Source of the DNA: Steroidobacteraceae bacterium
GTDB taxonomy: Bacteria; Pseudomonadota; Gammaproteobacteria; Steroidobacterales; Steroidobacteraceae
Reading direction: 5' to 3'
DNA: 10,577 nucleotides
NCBI GenBank assembly: GCA_021325695.1
Contig: JAJTCR010000014.1
Span: 1-10,577 of the forward strand
Positions 1 to 7,092 of the stretch are shown here, one piece after another (position 1 is the first letter of the stretch; each line of letters opens with the position of its first letter). Below the pieces are notes generated by a model. It ran no database searches, was not told the origin of the DNA, and was given only the letters and a program-made list of their open reading frames with translations. A program made the position numbers and the translations under genes.

Positions 1-2
1 GT

Positions 3-172
3 GACGATGACGACGACGACCGTCGTTATGCCTCACGCGGCGGCGGCGAAGGTCGCGGCGGCTGGTTCGGCGACCCGCAGGGCCACTCCGAAGTGTCCCG
101 ACGGGGCTGGGAAGAACGCGGCGAGGGCGGCTCGCGGTCCCGTGGGCGCGACGATGACGACGACGACCGTCG
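3..172 (+). repeat. Direct repeat coding for the Asp run (copies at 3-25 and 150-172)
   Basis: Two identical 23-bp copies (GACGAT, four GAC codons with the last three bases shared into CGTCG) lie 147 bp apart, a multiple of three. They are the start of the two repeat units of the WFGD-repeat protein. The DNA after each copy diverges while the protein core stays similar, which fits an old in-frame duplication with selection on the core. Confidence 0.7.
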
Positions 173-254
173 CCGGTCCGGGACCGGCGGGTGGTTTGGC
201 GATTCGCGCGGTCACGCGGAGGCTGCACGTCGAGGCTGGCGGAACCGCGACTGA
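3..254 (+). CDS. C-terminal part of an Asp/Arg/Gly-rich WFGD-repeat protein (5'-truncated by window edge)
   Basis: Reading from base 3, the frame is open to TGA at 252-254 (83 residues) and has no ATG, so the start lies upstream of the window. It contains two similar units, each a run of six Asp followed by Arg residues, then a Gly-rich stretch with GGWFGD, two variable residues, GH, E, and finally RRGW. The first core is GGWFGDPQGHSEVSRRGW and the second GGWFGDSRGHAEAARRGW. The 23-bp DNA coding for the Asp run is identical at 3-25 and 150-172, a spacing of 49 codons. I recall similar WFGD/GH/RRGW repeats in small hydrophilic, probably disordered proteins of proteobacteria sometimes labelled stress-related, but I cannot name a family. 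No signal peptide or membrane segment is visible in this part. The frame choice rests on repeat conservation; the competing frame-1 reading from base 1 shows no such conservation. Function unknown. Confidence 0.75.
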   Translation, partial: DDDDDDRRYASRGGGEGRGGWFGDPQGHSEVSRRGWEERGEGGSRSRGRDDDDDDRRRSGTGGWFGDSRGHAEAARRGWRNRD

Positions 255-291
255 GGTCGGGGTCCGCGCGACGCGAAAGCCGTGAAACAGG

Positions 292-318
292 CCCTGCGAG
301 GCTTCGAGCCTCGCAGGG
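292..318. terminator. Strong hairpin between convergent genes
   Basis: CCCTGCGAGGC at 292-302 and GCCTCGCAGGG at 308-318 form a perfect 11-bp stem around a TTCGA loop. It lies 38 bases after the stop of the repeat-protein gene and 40 bases past the end of the minus-strand corC-like gene, so it can serve both. The T tract is weak on the plus side (TCCCTTACTCATTT) and short on the minus side (CTGTTTCA), so intrinsic termination is likely but not textbook. Confidence 0.75.
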
Positions 319-357
319 TCCCTTACTCATTTCGCGGGATGGGATCGCAGGCCGCGA

Positions 358-1692
358 TCAACCCGACGCGTCATCCGCCTCGGACTCCGGCGGCGCCAGA
401 CGCCGCACGCGGACGTCGACCACCTTCGGTCCGTGCAGTGACAGCACGTCGATCTCGAACCCGGGCAGTTGGACGCGCTCGCCCGCGCCCGGAATTCGCC
501 CCAGCGTTTCGATGACCAGTCCGCCGACGCTGTTGGCCTCGACGGCCGGCGCCGCGACACCGAGTTCGCTCTCGAGGCTCAGGATCGACAGGCTCGCTGC
601 GCCGGTCACGCTCCCGTCGGCATGTCGCTGCCACGACGGCGACTCCTTCGCGAACTCGTCCTCGACGGGCCCGAACATCGATTCGACGACGAGCTCGAAC
701 GTGAGGAAGCCGATCTCCGTGTCGAGCAGGTCCGTGACGATGCCGAAGTGCGGGTCGCCGCGCCGGAACGCGGCCAGCACGTCCTCGAGCCGATCGGTTT
801 CCTTGACGAACGGCAGCGGCCGCAGGTACCTGCGGATCGTGCCCATGTCGCGCAGCCGCTCCGGTGCAGTGATCAGGTCCTTGATGTGCAGCAATCCCAC
901 GAACCGCTGCGTGCGCGGGTCGCGCACCGGGTAGCGCGTGAAACGCGTCTTGCGCACCTCCGCCAGCACGGCTTCGATCGAGGCGTCGACGTCGAGCGAG
1001 ACGAGCTCCGCGAGCGGCCGCATCACGTCGCCGACGACCAGCTCGCCGAGTTCGAGCCCACGCGACGCGATCTGCGCCTCCACCGTACCCACTTCACCGT
1101 GGCGGTGGCTGGCCTTGAGCACGGTGCGCAACTCGTCGATCGAGTGCGCCGCGTCACCCTCGCTGGCCATTTCGACGCCCATGCGTCGCAGGATCACGTT
1201 CGCCGTGCCGTTCAGCATCCAGATGAACGGGTACATGACCCAGTAGAACGCGTAGAGCGGCAGCGCCGTGTTCAGCGACACCGCTTCCGCACGGCGGATC
1301 GCGAGCGACTTGGGCGCCAGTTCGCCCAGCACGATGTGCAGGAACGAAATGAACCCGAACGCGAACGCGAACGCGAACGCGTGGATCACTTCGGGGTCGT
1401 CGATGCCGACCAGGCGCAGCAGCGGCTCGACCAGTCGCGCGAACGCCGGCTCGCCGATCCAGCCGAGGCCGAGCGACGCGAGCGTGATGCCGAGCTGACA
1501 GGCCGACAGATAGGCATCGAGGTGCGAGCGCACGATCCGGAGGATCCGGCCGCGCAAACCCTCGGTCAGCGCCAGTTCGTCGGCTTGCGTACGCCGCAGC
1601 TTGACGATCGCGAACTCCGCCGCGACGAAAAAGCCGTTCAGCAGCACCAGCAGGAAGCCGACCGCGGTCAGCAGGAGGGTTTCGGCCATCAT
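358..1692 (-). CDS. DUF21/CBS/CorC-HlyC domain membrane protein (hemolysin-like, CNNM/CorC family)
   Basis: The 444-residue product matches the usual length and order of this family. The N-terminal DUF21 membrane domain (about 1-185) begins LLLTAVGFLLVLLNGFFVAA and contains the family sequence FLHIVLGELAPKSLAIRRAE near 117-136. Two CBS domains follow (about 220-285 and 290-345; the first has VVGDVMRPLAELVSLD and RFTRYPV). A CorC_HlyC domain ends the protein (about 360-432, with GFEIDVLSLHGPKVVDVRV). Family members sit in the inner membrane and have been linked to Mg2+/Co2+ or polyamine efflux; the substrate here cannot be told. The frame stays open upstream to an ATG at 1812, but those 40 residues lack family character, so I chose the MM pair at 1692/1689. 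No good Shine-Dalgarno sequence precedes either Met. Residues 105-112 are an alternating Ala-Phe run encoded by a hexanucleotide repeat. Confidence 0.92.
   Translation of the reverse strand: MMAETLLLTAVGFLLVLLNGFFVAAEFAIVKLRRTQADELALTEGLRGRILRIVRSHLDAYLSACQLGITLASLGLGWIGEPAFARLVEPLLRLVGIDDPEVIHAFAFAFAFGFISFLHIVLGELAPKSLAIRRAEAVSLNTALPLYAFYWVMYPFIWMLNGTANVILRRMGVEMASEGDAAHSIDELRTVLKASHRHGEVGTVEAQIASRGLELGELVVGDVMRPLAELVSLDVDASIEAVLAEVRKTRFTRYPVRDPRTQRFVGLLHIKDLITAPERLRDMGTIRRYLRPLPFVKETDRLEDVLAAFRRGDPHFGIVTDLLDTEIGFLTFELVVESMFGPVEDEFAKESPSWQRHADGSVTGAASLSILSLESELGVAAPAVEANSVGGLVIETLGRIPGAGERVQLPGFEIDVLSLHGPKVVDVRVRRLAPPESEADDASG
1351..1380. repeat. In-frame hexanucleotide microsatellite GAACGC
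   Basis: Four perfect GAACGC copies lie at 1357-1380, preceded by one degenerate copy (GAACCC) at 1351-1356. On the minus strand they encode the alternating Ala-Phe run in a membrane helix of the CorC-like protein. Because the unit is six bases, slippage would add or remove Ala-Phe pairs without breaking the frame. Confidence 0.9.
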
Positions 1693-1697
1693 CGTCG

Positions 1698-1712
1698 GCG
1701 CTATGGTAGCGC
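1698..1712. promoter_or_regulatory. Inverted repeat at the corC-like gene start
   Basis: GCGCTA and TAGCGC flank a TGG spacer, giving a perfect 6-bp inverted repeat six bases upstream of the minus-strand start at 1692. On the minus strand it covers TACCAT, a 4/6 match to a -10 box, with no good -35 box 16-18 bases further up. It may be an operator, a core-promoter coincidence or a short hairpin in the leader. Confidence 0.35.
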
Positions 1713-1993
1713 TTTGCTGCCACGTCCCCGGCCCGGCGAGGCGGGCAATAGCCGGCAGTGTAGGCACAACGCGCAGTCCGCGACATCGCCCGCACGCTGC
1801 CGGCCCTCCCACGCGTGTCCGCGACGTCGCTCAAACCAAAGTGCGGGCTGGCGCATCTGTACGTCATGCACCACCACCGTTCGTCGCACCCGCCACACCG
1901 GTCGCCTCACCGCCGGTACGTGGCGGGCCGGGTCCGGCGCAGAATCCGCGCTTCGTCGGGGTCCGTGCGGGCCCTGCGCTGGCTTGGGTGAAC

Positions 1994-1998
1994 AAGGG
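1994..1998 (+). promoter_or_regulatory. Ribosome-binding site of the RND permease gene
   Basis: AAGGG lies nine bases before the ATG at 2008. It decides the start: the same frame is open back to 469, but that part is antisense to the corC-like gene, while the family N-terminus begins right after this site. Confidence 0.65.
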
Positions 1999-2007
1999 TA
2001 CGGCGCC

Positions 2008-5000
2008 ATGAAACTGTCGGAACGCAGCCTGAGGAACCCCGCTGCCGTGGCAGCCGCCGCGGCCATCGTCGTGCTGTTCGGCCTGCTCGCCATGCTGCGA
2101 TTGCCCATCCAGCTGCTGCCGGACACGCGTCAGCCGCAGCTGTTCGTCAACGCGGAGTGGCGCGAAGCGGCGCCGGCCGAACTCGAGGAGGCGTTGATCG
2201 AGCCGATCGAGGAGGCGATGCGCGGCCTGCCCGGCCTGGTCGAGATGGGATCGGAATCCAACCGTGGTCGCGGTGGGGTGCAGCTCACGTTCGAAATCGG
2301 CACCGACATGACGCTCGTGATGCTCGACGTCGTCTCGCGCCTCAACACGCTGCCGCCGCTGCCCCCCGATGCCGACGAGCCGCAGGTCTTCGGTGGCGAC
2401 AACTTCCAGACGCAGAACGCGGCCTCGCTGCTGATCCGTCCGACCGAAGGGCACTCGGTGCCCGACATCGCGGTCCAGTACCAGCAGTTCATCGAAGAAG
2501 TCGTCGAGCCGCGCCTGGCACGCGTGCCCGGCGTCTCGCGCGTCAACCTCGAGGGCGGCCGACCGCGCGAGGTGCAGGTGACGTTCGACCCGCACCGGCT
2601 CGCGGCGCTCGACCTCTCTCCCCAGCGGATCGCCCAGACGGTCATCGCGGCCCGTGACGTCTCCGCCGGTTTCGCCAATGTCGGCCGCCGGCAATTCACC
2701 GTGCGCGTCACGGGCCGCGAGCCGGTCGACCAGCTCGGCGACCTGGTGGTCGGCTGGAGCGAGGACCGTCCGCTGTACCTGCGCGACGTCGCGGAAATAC
2801 GCACCGCGCACGTCGACGCGTTCTGGTTCTCGTACCGCAGCGGCGTGCCGGCGTACTACATCACGCTGCAGCGGATGTCCGATTCCAACACGGTCGAGGT
2901 CGTCGACGGCATCAAGGAAGCGATTGCCGAGCTCAACACCGGCCCGCTCGCCAAGGAAAACCTCTACGCGGACCTGTCGTGGGACGCGAGCGTGTACGTG
3001 CGCCGCGCGATCGGCTTCGTCGAGGAGAGCCTCGCGATCGGCATCCTGCTCGCGGTCGGCGGCCTCTGGTACTTCCTGCGCGGGCCGCGCGCGCTGCTCG
3101 TGATCGGTGCATCGATCCCGATTTCGCTGTTCTTCGCGATCATCACGATGCAGCTGCTCGGGCGCACGCTCAACGTCGTCTCGCTCGCGGGTCTCGCGTT
3201 TTCGACCGGCATCGTGATCGACGCGGCCCTGATCGTGCAGGGCAACGTGATCCGCTTCCTGCAGGAGGGCAAGGACGCGTGGACGGCGACCGTCGAAGGC
3301 GCGAGCGAAGTCATGCCCGCGTTGCTCGCCTCGATGCTGACCAGCATCGCGATCTTCCTGCCGATCCTGTTCATGGAGGGCCTCGAAGGCCAGCTGTTCA
3401 AGGACCTCGCGATCACGATGTCGGTCTCGCACGCGGCGTCGCTGCTGGTCGCCATGACGGTGATCCCGGCCGCCAATCGCTGGGCGCTCGCGAAGGGCAT
3501 CCCGGCCGACCAGCACGCGCACTGGTGGCACGGCATGACCGGGTTCGCGATGCGGCTGACGGAGCGGCCGACGGCGCGGCTCGCGTGGATCGGCGGCATC
3601 ACGGTCGCGAGCCTGCTCATCATCGTGCTGCTCGCGCCGAAGGTCGACTACCTGCCGGTCGCGCAGACCGACATGATCTGGAACAACATGCGACTGCCGC
3701 CCGGCGGGAACATCGAGACGGCACGCGCAGAACTCGCGCCGGTCGTGATCGAGCGGCTCAGGCCCTACCTCGAGGGCAAGAAAGAGCCCAAGGTGAAGTA
3801 CTACAACTTCTCCGCCTTCGGCGGGTTTGGTGGCACGGCAGTCGTCTATCCCGAGGACCCGCGCGACATTCCCGAGATGGTGCGGCTGCTGCGCGACGAG
3901 ATCATGGTGGGTTTTCCGGACACGCAGGTCTTCACGCAACGCGGCTCGCTGCTGGCGGTCGACGGCGACAATGCGCGTGAGATCCGGCTCGACTTCCAGG
4001 GTGCCGACCTCGCCGCCTTGATGGATGCCGCGCGCATCGCGACCGAGGAGATCCCGAAGGCGATACCGGAGACGTTCCCGCAGGCGTTTCCGGGCCTCGA
4101 GCTGAACCAGCCGGAACTGCAGCTCGTCCCCGACGAGTGGCGCATCGCGCGCTCGGGCCTGTCACGCACGGAGGTAGCGTCGGCGATCCGCGCCTACACC
4201 GGCGGCCTCTGGGCCGGCGAGTACTTCGACGGCAACGACCGGCTCGACATCATCATCAAGTCGAAGGAATGGCATTCGCCCGAGGAACTCGCGGAACTGC
4301 CGATCGTCACGCCGCAGGCGGGTGTGCAGACCGTCGGTGAACTCACGGCGCTGCGGCAGACCGTGGGCCCGTCGCAGCTCGTTCGAGTCAACGGCCATCG
4401 CACGGTCAGCGTCGAGTTCGAGCCGCCGGAAGACATGACGCTGGACGAGGCGATCGAGGTGCTCGAAACGCAGGTCGAACCGAAGATCCGCGCGGGCATG
4501 GCGCCCAAGGTGCAACTGACCTACGCCGGCTCCGTCAATGACCTGCACCAGGCACTGAGCGCGATGGGCCAGAACTTCCTGCTTGCGCTCGTGATCCTGT
4601 TCGCGCTGATGGCCGCGCTGTTCCGCTCGATGCGTGACAGCCTGCTCGTGATGGCCGTGATCCCGGTCTCCGTCGCCGGCGGGATTCTCGCGTTGCGGGT
4701 GCTGGGCCTGTTCGGGTTCCAGGCGCTCGACCTGCTCACCATGATCGGGTTCATCATCCTGCTCGGACTGGTCGTCAACGCAGCGATCCTGCTCGTCGAC
4801 CAGACGCGGGCGCGGGAGCGCAACGGCGTGCCGCGCCGCCAGGCGGTGGCGGAGGCGCTCGAAACACGCGCGCGACCGATCGTGCTGTCGACGATGACGG
4901 CCGTGCTCGGCATGGCGCCGCTGATCTTCATGCCGGGCCTCGGCGCCGAAATCTATCGTGGCCTCGCCGCCGTGGTCGCGGGCGGCATGACCGTCGGCAC

Positions 5001-5100
5001 GCTCTTCACGTGGGTCCTGATGCCGAGCCTGCTGCGGCTCGGGGAGCACGCGACCGACCCGGCCGCGCTCCCGACCGGCGACGCGCCGGCCATCGCCTGA
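2008..5100 (+). CDS. RND-family efflux permease (AcrB/HAE1-like)
   Basis: This 1030-residue protein has the full RND plan. TM1 at about 13-31 is followed by the typical RLPIQLLPDTRQPQLF. A first periplasmic loop runs to about 330 and includes the porter sequences GVSRVNLEGGRPREVQVTFD. TM2-TM6 span about 335-490, TM7 is near 526-546, a second porter loop follows, and TM8-TM12 run from about 856 to 1015. It would sit as an inner-membrane trimer driving proton-coupled export through the adaptor encoded next. TM4 reads GIVIDAALIVQ, so the first aspartate of the AcrB D407/D408 pair is kept (D405) and the second is Ala (A406). TM10 reads GLVVNAAILLVD, with N924 where AcrB has K940. The start at 2008 follows a good ribosome-binding site. 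The adaptor gene lies 14 bases downstream, the reverse of the common adaptor-first order. The substrate cannot be predicted. Confidence 0.95.
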   Translation: MKLSERSLRNPAAVAAAAAIVVLFGLLAMLRLPIQLLPDTRQPQLFVNAEWREAAPAELEEALIEPIEEAMRGLPGLVEMGSESNRGRGGVQLTFEIGTDMTLVMLDVVSRLNTLPPLPPDADEPQVFGGDNFQTQNAASLLIRPTEGHSVPDIAVQYQQFIEEVVEPRLARVPGVSRVNLEGGRPREVQVTFDPHRLAALDLSPQRIAQTVIAARDVSAGFANVGRRQFTVRVTGREPVDQLGDLVVGWSEDRPLYLRDVAEIRTAHVDAFWFSYRSGVPAYYITLQRMSDSNTVEVVDGIKEAIAELNTGPLAKENLYADLSWDASVYVRRAIGFVEESLAIGILLAVGGLWYFLRGPRALLVIGASIPISLFFAIITMQLLGRTLNVVSLAGLAFSTGIVIDAALIVQGNVIRFLQEGKDAWTATVEGASEVMPALLASMLTSIAIFLPILFMEGLEGQLFKDLAITMSVSHAASLLVAMTVIPAANRWALAKGIPADQHAHWWHGMTGFAMRLTERPTARLAWIGGITVASLLIIVLLAPKVDYLPVAQTDMIWNNMRLPPGGNIETARAELAPVVIERLRPYLEGKKEPKVKYYNFSAFGGFGGTAVVYPEDPRDIPEMVRLLRDEIMVGFPDTQVFTQRGSLLAVDGDNAREIRLDFQGADLAALMDAARIATEEIPKAIPETFPQAFPGLELNQPELQLVPDEWRIARSGLSRTEVASAIRAYTGGLWAGEYFDGNDRLDIIIKSKEWHSPEELAELPIVTPQAGVQTVGELTALRQTVGPSQLVRVNGHRTVSVEFEPPEDMTLDEAIEVLETQVEPKIRAGMAPKVQLTYAGSVNDLHQALSAMGQNFLLALVILFALMAALFRSMRDSLLVMAVIPVSVAGGILALRVLGLFGFQALDLLTMIGFIILLGLVVNAAILLVDQTRARERNGVPRRQAVAEALETRARPIVLSTMTAVLGMAPLIFMPGLGAEIYRGLAAVVAGGMTVGTLFTWVLMPSLLRLGEHATDPAALPTGDAPAIA

Positions 5101-5114
5101 ACGACAGGAACGCT

Positions 5115-6299
5115 ATGCACATGAATACCGAAACGACGATGCGCAGTTCGACCGGTGACGTCACGGCGTCCGCGGGGGCTCCGACGCGTCGTTGCAGTGC
5201 CCTTCGCGCCCTCGTCGTGCTGCTGGGCACGTCCGGGGCGACGGCCGTCGCGCCGTCGTACGCACAGGCGCCGCCGGAGCGACCGTCTCCGGTGGAGATC
5301 GCGCGCGCCGAGGTGCGTGAACTCGCGCCGTCTGTGCACGCCACCGGCATCGTGCGTTCGCGGGCGGCCGCGGACCTCGCGGCCGCCGTGGCGGGCCGCC
5401 TGCAGTGGGTCGCGGAACCGGGCACTGCCGTCACGGCGGGGCAGGTCGTGGCGCGGCTCGACACGCGTGAACTGTCGCTTGCCCGGGCCGAGCAGGCGGC
5501 ACGCGTCAAGCGTGCGGAGGTCAGCCTGCAGGCGCTCGAACGCGAACTCACGCGACTGCGCGCCTCGGGCAACGCGGTGCCACGATTCAACGTCGACCAG
5601 GCCCAGGCCAACCGCGACATGGCCGAGGCGGACCTGCAGGTGGCGCGCGCGCTGCTGGCGCAGACGAACGACCAGCTCTCGCGTTCGCGGCTCACGGCAC
5701 CGTTCGCGGGCGTCGTGTCCGACCGGGTCCATCGCGAGGGCGAAGAGGTGGCACGCGGCGAGGTCATCGCACGAATCGTCAATCCCGACGAACTCGAGAT
5801 CCGGATGTTCGTGCCGCTGCGCCACGTGCGGGCCGTGCAGCCCGGTCACGAGGTCGACGTCGTCGGCGACAACCGTGAATTCACGGCCAAGGTCAGCTCG
5901 ATCGTGCCGGCGGGCGATCCGCGCACGCAGTCGTTCGAGGTCCTGATCAAGGCGCCACCGGTCGACGGGCTGCTCGCCGCGGGCAACACCGTCCAGGTGC
6001 GGCTGCCGCTCGGCGAGCCGCAACGCCGGCTCTCCGTGCCGCGCGACGCCCTCGTCATCCGGGCCGAGGGGCTCTACATCGTCAGGCTGGATGGCGAGCA
6101 GCGAGCGGAGCGGGTCCCGGTCAAGGCGGGCGTTGCCGACGGCGACTGGATTGCGGTCGACGGCACGCTCAAGGCAGGCGACTCGGTCGTCGTTCGGGGC
6201 GCCGAGAGTCTCCGGGGCAGCGAGAAGCTCGACGTTGTCGGCGTGTTCGAGGCAGAACCGAAACGGCTCTCGTTGCAGGCACCCAAGCCCGACGCGTGA
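5115..6299 (+). CDS. Periplasmic adaptor (membrane fusion protein) of the RND pump
   Basis: The product is up to 394 residues. A hydrophobic segment (about 28-43) ends in APSYA before QAPP, a likely signal peptidase I site after residue 50. The adaptor architecture follows: half of a lipoyl-like domain (about 84-116, with AVAGRLQWVAEPGTAVTAGQ), an alpha-helical hairpin rich in Ala, Arg, Glu and Gln (about 119-190), the second lipoyl half (LTAPFAGVVSDRVHREGEEV), a beta-barrel, and a membrane-proximal domain with RLSVPRDALVI. It would bridge the permease to an outer-membrane channel, which is not encoded in the window. The start is uncertain: ATG at 5115 and 5121 both follow AGGAA (5106-5110) by 4 and 10 bases, and ATG at 5139 would shorten the long n-region of the signal peptide. 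The gene is probably co-transcribed with the permease. Confidence 0.93.
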   Translation: MHMNTETTMRSSTGDVTASAGAPTRRCSALRALVVLLGTSGATAVAPSYAQAPPERPSPVEIARAEVRELAPSVHATGIVRSRAAADLAAAVAGRLQWVAEPGTAVTAGQVVARLDTRELSLARAEQAARVKRAEVSLQALERELTRLRASGNAVPRFNVDQAQANRDMAEADLQVARALLAQTNDQLSRSRLTAPFAGVVSDRVHREGEEVARGEVIARIVNPDELEIRMFVPLRHVRAVQPGHEVDVVGDNREFTAKVSSIVPAGDPRTQSFEVLIKAPPVDGLLAAGNTVQVRLPLGEPQRRLSVPRDALVIRAEGLYIVRLDGEQRAERVPVKAGVADGDWIAVDGTLKAGDSVVVRGAESLRGSEKLDVVGVFEAEPKRLSLQAPKPDA

Positions 6300-6331
6300 G
6301 CCGCCGCACAACGTGGGCGGGCGGGCGAAGT

Positions 6332-6337
6332 TATACT
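6332..6337 (+). promoter_or_regulatory. Probable -10 box for the L,D-transpeptidase gene
   Basis: TATACT, a 5/6 match to TATAAT, stands out in a GC-rich 47-bp gap and ends nine bases before the ATG at 6347. Transcription starting 6-8 bases past the box would leave a leader of only a few bases or none. No clear -35 box is present (the best-spaced hexamer is CAACGT), and there is no Shine-Dalgarno sequence before the ATG. Confidence 0.55.
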
Positions 6338-6346
6338 TTGCCCCCC

Positions 6347-7090
6347 ATGAGTGGACTCCCGACCCGGCTTTTGCCCACGCTCCTCGTGATTCTGTCGGCC
6401 GCGGCGTCGCTGATGGCGCCGGTCGCAGGGGCACAGGGGTTCAGTTCCGTTTCTTCCGGGACACCGGCCCCGTCCGCTCCCGTCCAGGCTCCTCCCCTGC
6501 CTACCGCACCCGCCGCGACGACGACGACGGTCGCGCCCGCGGGTGGGACATCGGCCGGGGCCGACGCGCCGTCCGCGCAGCTGGCGGCGCTCGCGCCTGG
6601 CAGCACGGGGGGATCCGCCAACCTTGCCGGGGCCGGTCCGGACCTCGGACCCGTACGTCCGTTCGAGCAGGCCGACAAGCTGATCGTCGACAAAAGCGAT
6701 CGCAAGTTGTACCTGCTGCGGCAGGGACGCGTCGTCGCCGAGTATCCGGTCAAGCTCGGCCTGAACCCCTACGGCCACAAGCAGGCGGAAGGCGACTTCC
6801 GCACGCCCGAAGGCAAATACTCGCTGTCGCGCCGCAACCCGCGCAGCGAGTTCTTCCTCTCGATCCAGGTGTCGTACCCGAACCGGGAGGACGCCGCCTG
6901 GGCCAAGGAAAACGGCTGGAGCCCGGGCGGCCTGATCATGATCCACGGGCAGCCGAACGTGCCGAAGCGGCCGCCCGAGTTCTACGCGAGCCGCGACTGG
7001 ACCGACGGTTGCATCGCACTCTCGAACGCCGACATGGTCGACGTGTGGCTGCGCACCTCGGTCGGGCTGCCGATCGAGATCAGGCCCTGA
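6347..7090 (+). CDS. Secreted L,D-transpeptidase (YkuD family)
   Basis: The 247-residue protein begins with a clear signal peptide whose predicted cut is after VAGA (residue 29). A long Pro/Ala/Thr/Ser-rich linker (about 30-105) follows, then a YkuD catalytic domain (about 108-247). The active-site motif is visible as IMIHG (His200) and DWTDGCIALSN (Cys222). The family uses this Cys to make meso-DAP to meso-DAP cross-links in peptidoglycan or to attach proteins to it; some relatives remove such links, and the exact reaction cannot be assigned. The domain starts with the usual DKLIVDKSDRKLYLLRQG. The DGC form of the motif, in place of SHGC, is common in one proteobacterial branch. I chose ATG 6347 because the signal peptide starts there; an in-frame ATG at 6296 overlaps the adaptor stop and adds non-family sequence. 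ppnN begins two bases after this stop. Confidence 0.93.
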   Translation: MSGLPTRLLPTLLVILSAAASLMAPVAGAQGFSSVSSGTPAPSAPVQAPPLPTAPAATTTTVAPAGGTSAGADAPSAQLAALAPGSTGGSANLAGAGPDLGPVRPFEQADKLIVDKSDRKLYLLRQGRVVAEYPVKLGLNPYGHKQAEGDFRTPEGKYSLSRRNPRSEFFLSIQVSYPNREDAAWAKENGWSPGGLIMIHGQPNVPKRPPEFYASRDWTDGCIALSNADMVDVWLRTSVGLPIEIRP

Positions 7091-7092
7091 CG

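Larger units (their letters stand above)
1693..2007. other. Divergent intergenic region without a convincing gene
   Basis: This 315-bp gap separates the minus-strand corC-like gene from the plus-strand RND operon and should hold promoters for both. Open frames cross it on both strands, but they read as Arg/Pro/Ala/Gly-rich sequence without motifs, as expected from high GC. Apart from the inverted repeat at 1698-1712 and the ribosome-binding site at 1994-1998, I see no clear sigma-70 promoter for the pump operon, no terminator and no RNA gene. Confidence 0.6.

Noticed and set aside
3..172. CRISPR-like or mobile-element repeats
   Set aside because: Only two copies exist, they are codon-phased, and they encode Asp runs of one protein.
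1..285. Frame-1 plus-strand open frame with a GTG start
   Set aside because: It overlaps the WFGD-repeat protein in another frame. Its Thr/Ala/Val-rich text shows no repeat conservation beyond what the shared Asp-coding DNA imposes.
1693..1812. Longer CorC-like protein starting at the ATG at 1812
   Set aside because: The extra 40 residues precede the usual family N-terminus, have no family resemblance and would remove room for the promoter.
1693..1867. Possible small minus-strand protein with a Cys-x-x-Cys-like text (CALCLHC)
   Set aside because: The Cys cluster arises in one of several open frames, has no start signal or flanking metal-site context, and overlaps the likely corC-like promoter.
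469..2007. A 513-codon open extension upstream of the RND permease in the same frame
   Set aside because: It is antisense to the well-supported corC-like gene, reads as Arg/Asp/Glu/Gln-rich sequence without motifs, and the RND N-terminus begins at 2008 after a good ribosome-binding site.
1864..3939. A 691-codon minus-strand open frame opposite the RND permease
   Set aside because: It is a typical GC-driven antisense shadow, rich in Arg, Asp, His and Gln, with no domain, and lies fully over a clear gene.
4953..6434. A 493-codon minus-strand open frame opposite the adaptor gene
   Set aside because: Antisense shadow of permease and adaptor codons; no recognisable motif and no plausible start signal.
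6521..6535. ACG-rich trinucleotide run in the transpeptidase linker
   Set aside because: It is a short Thr-rich coding stretch in a low-complexity linker with no extended perfect repeat.
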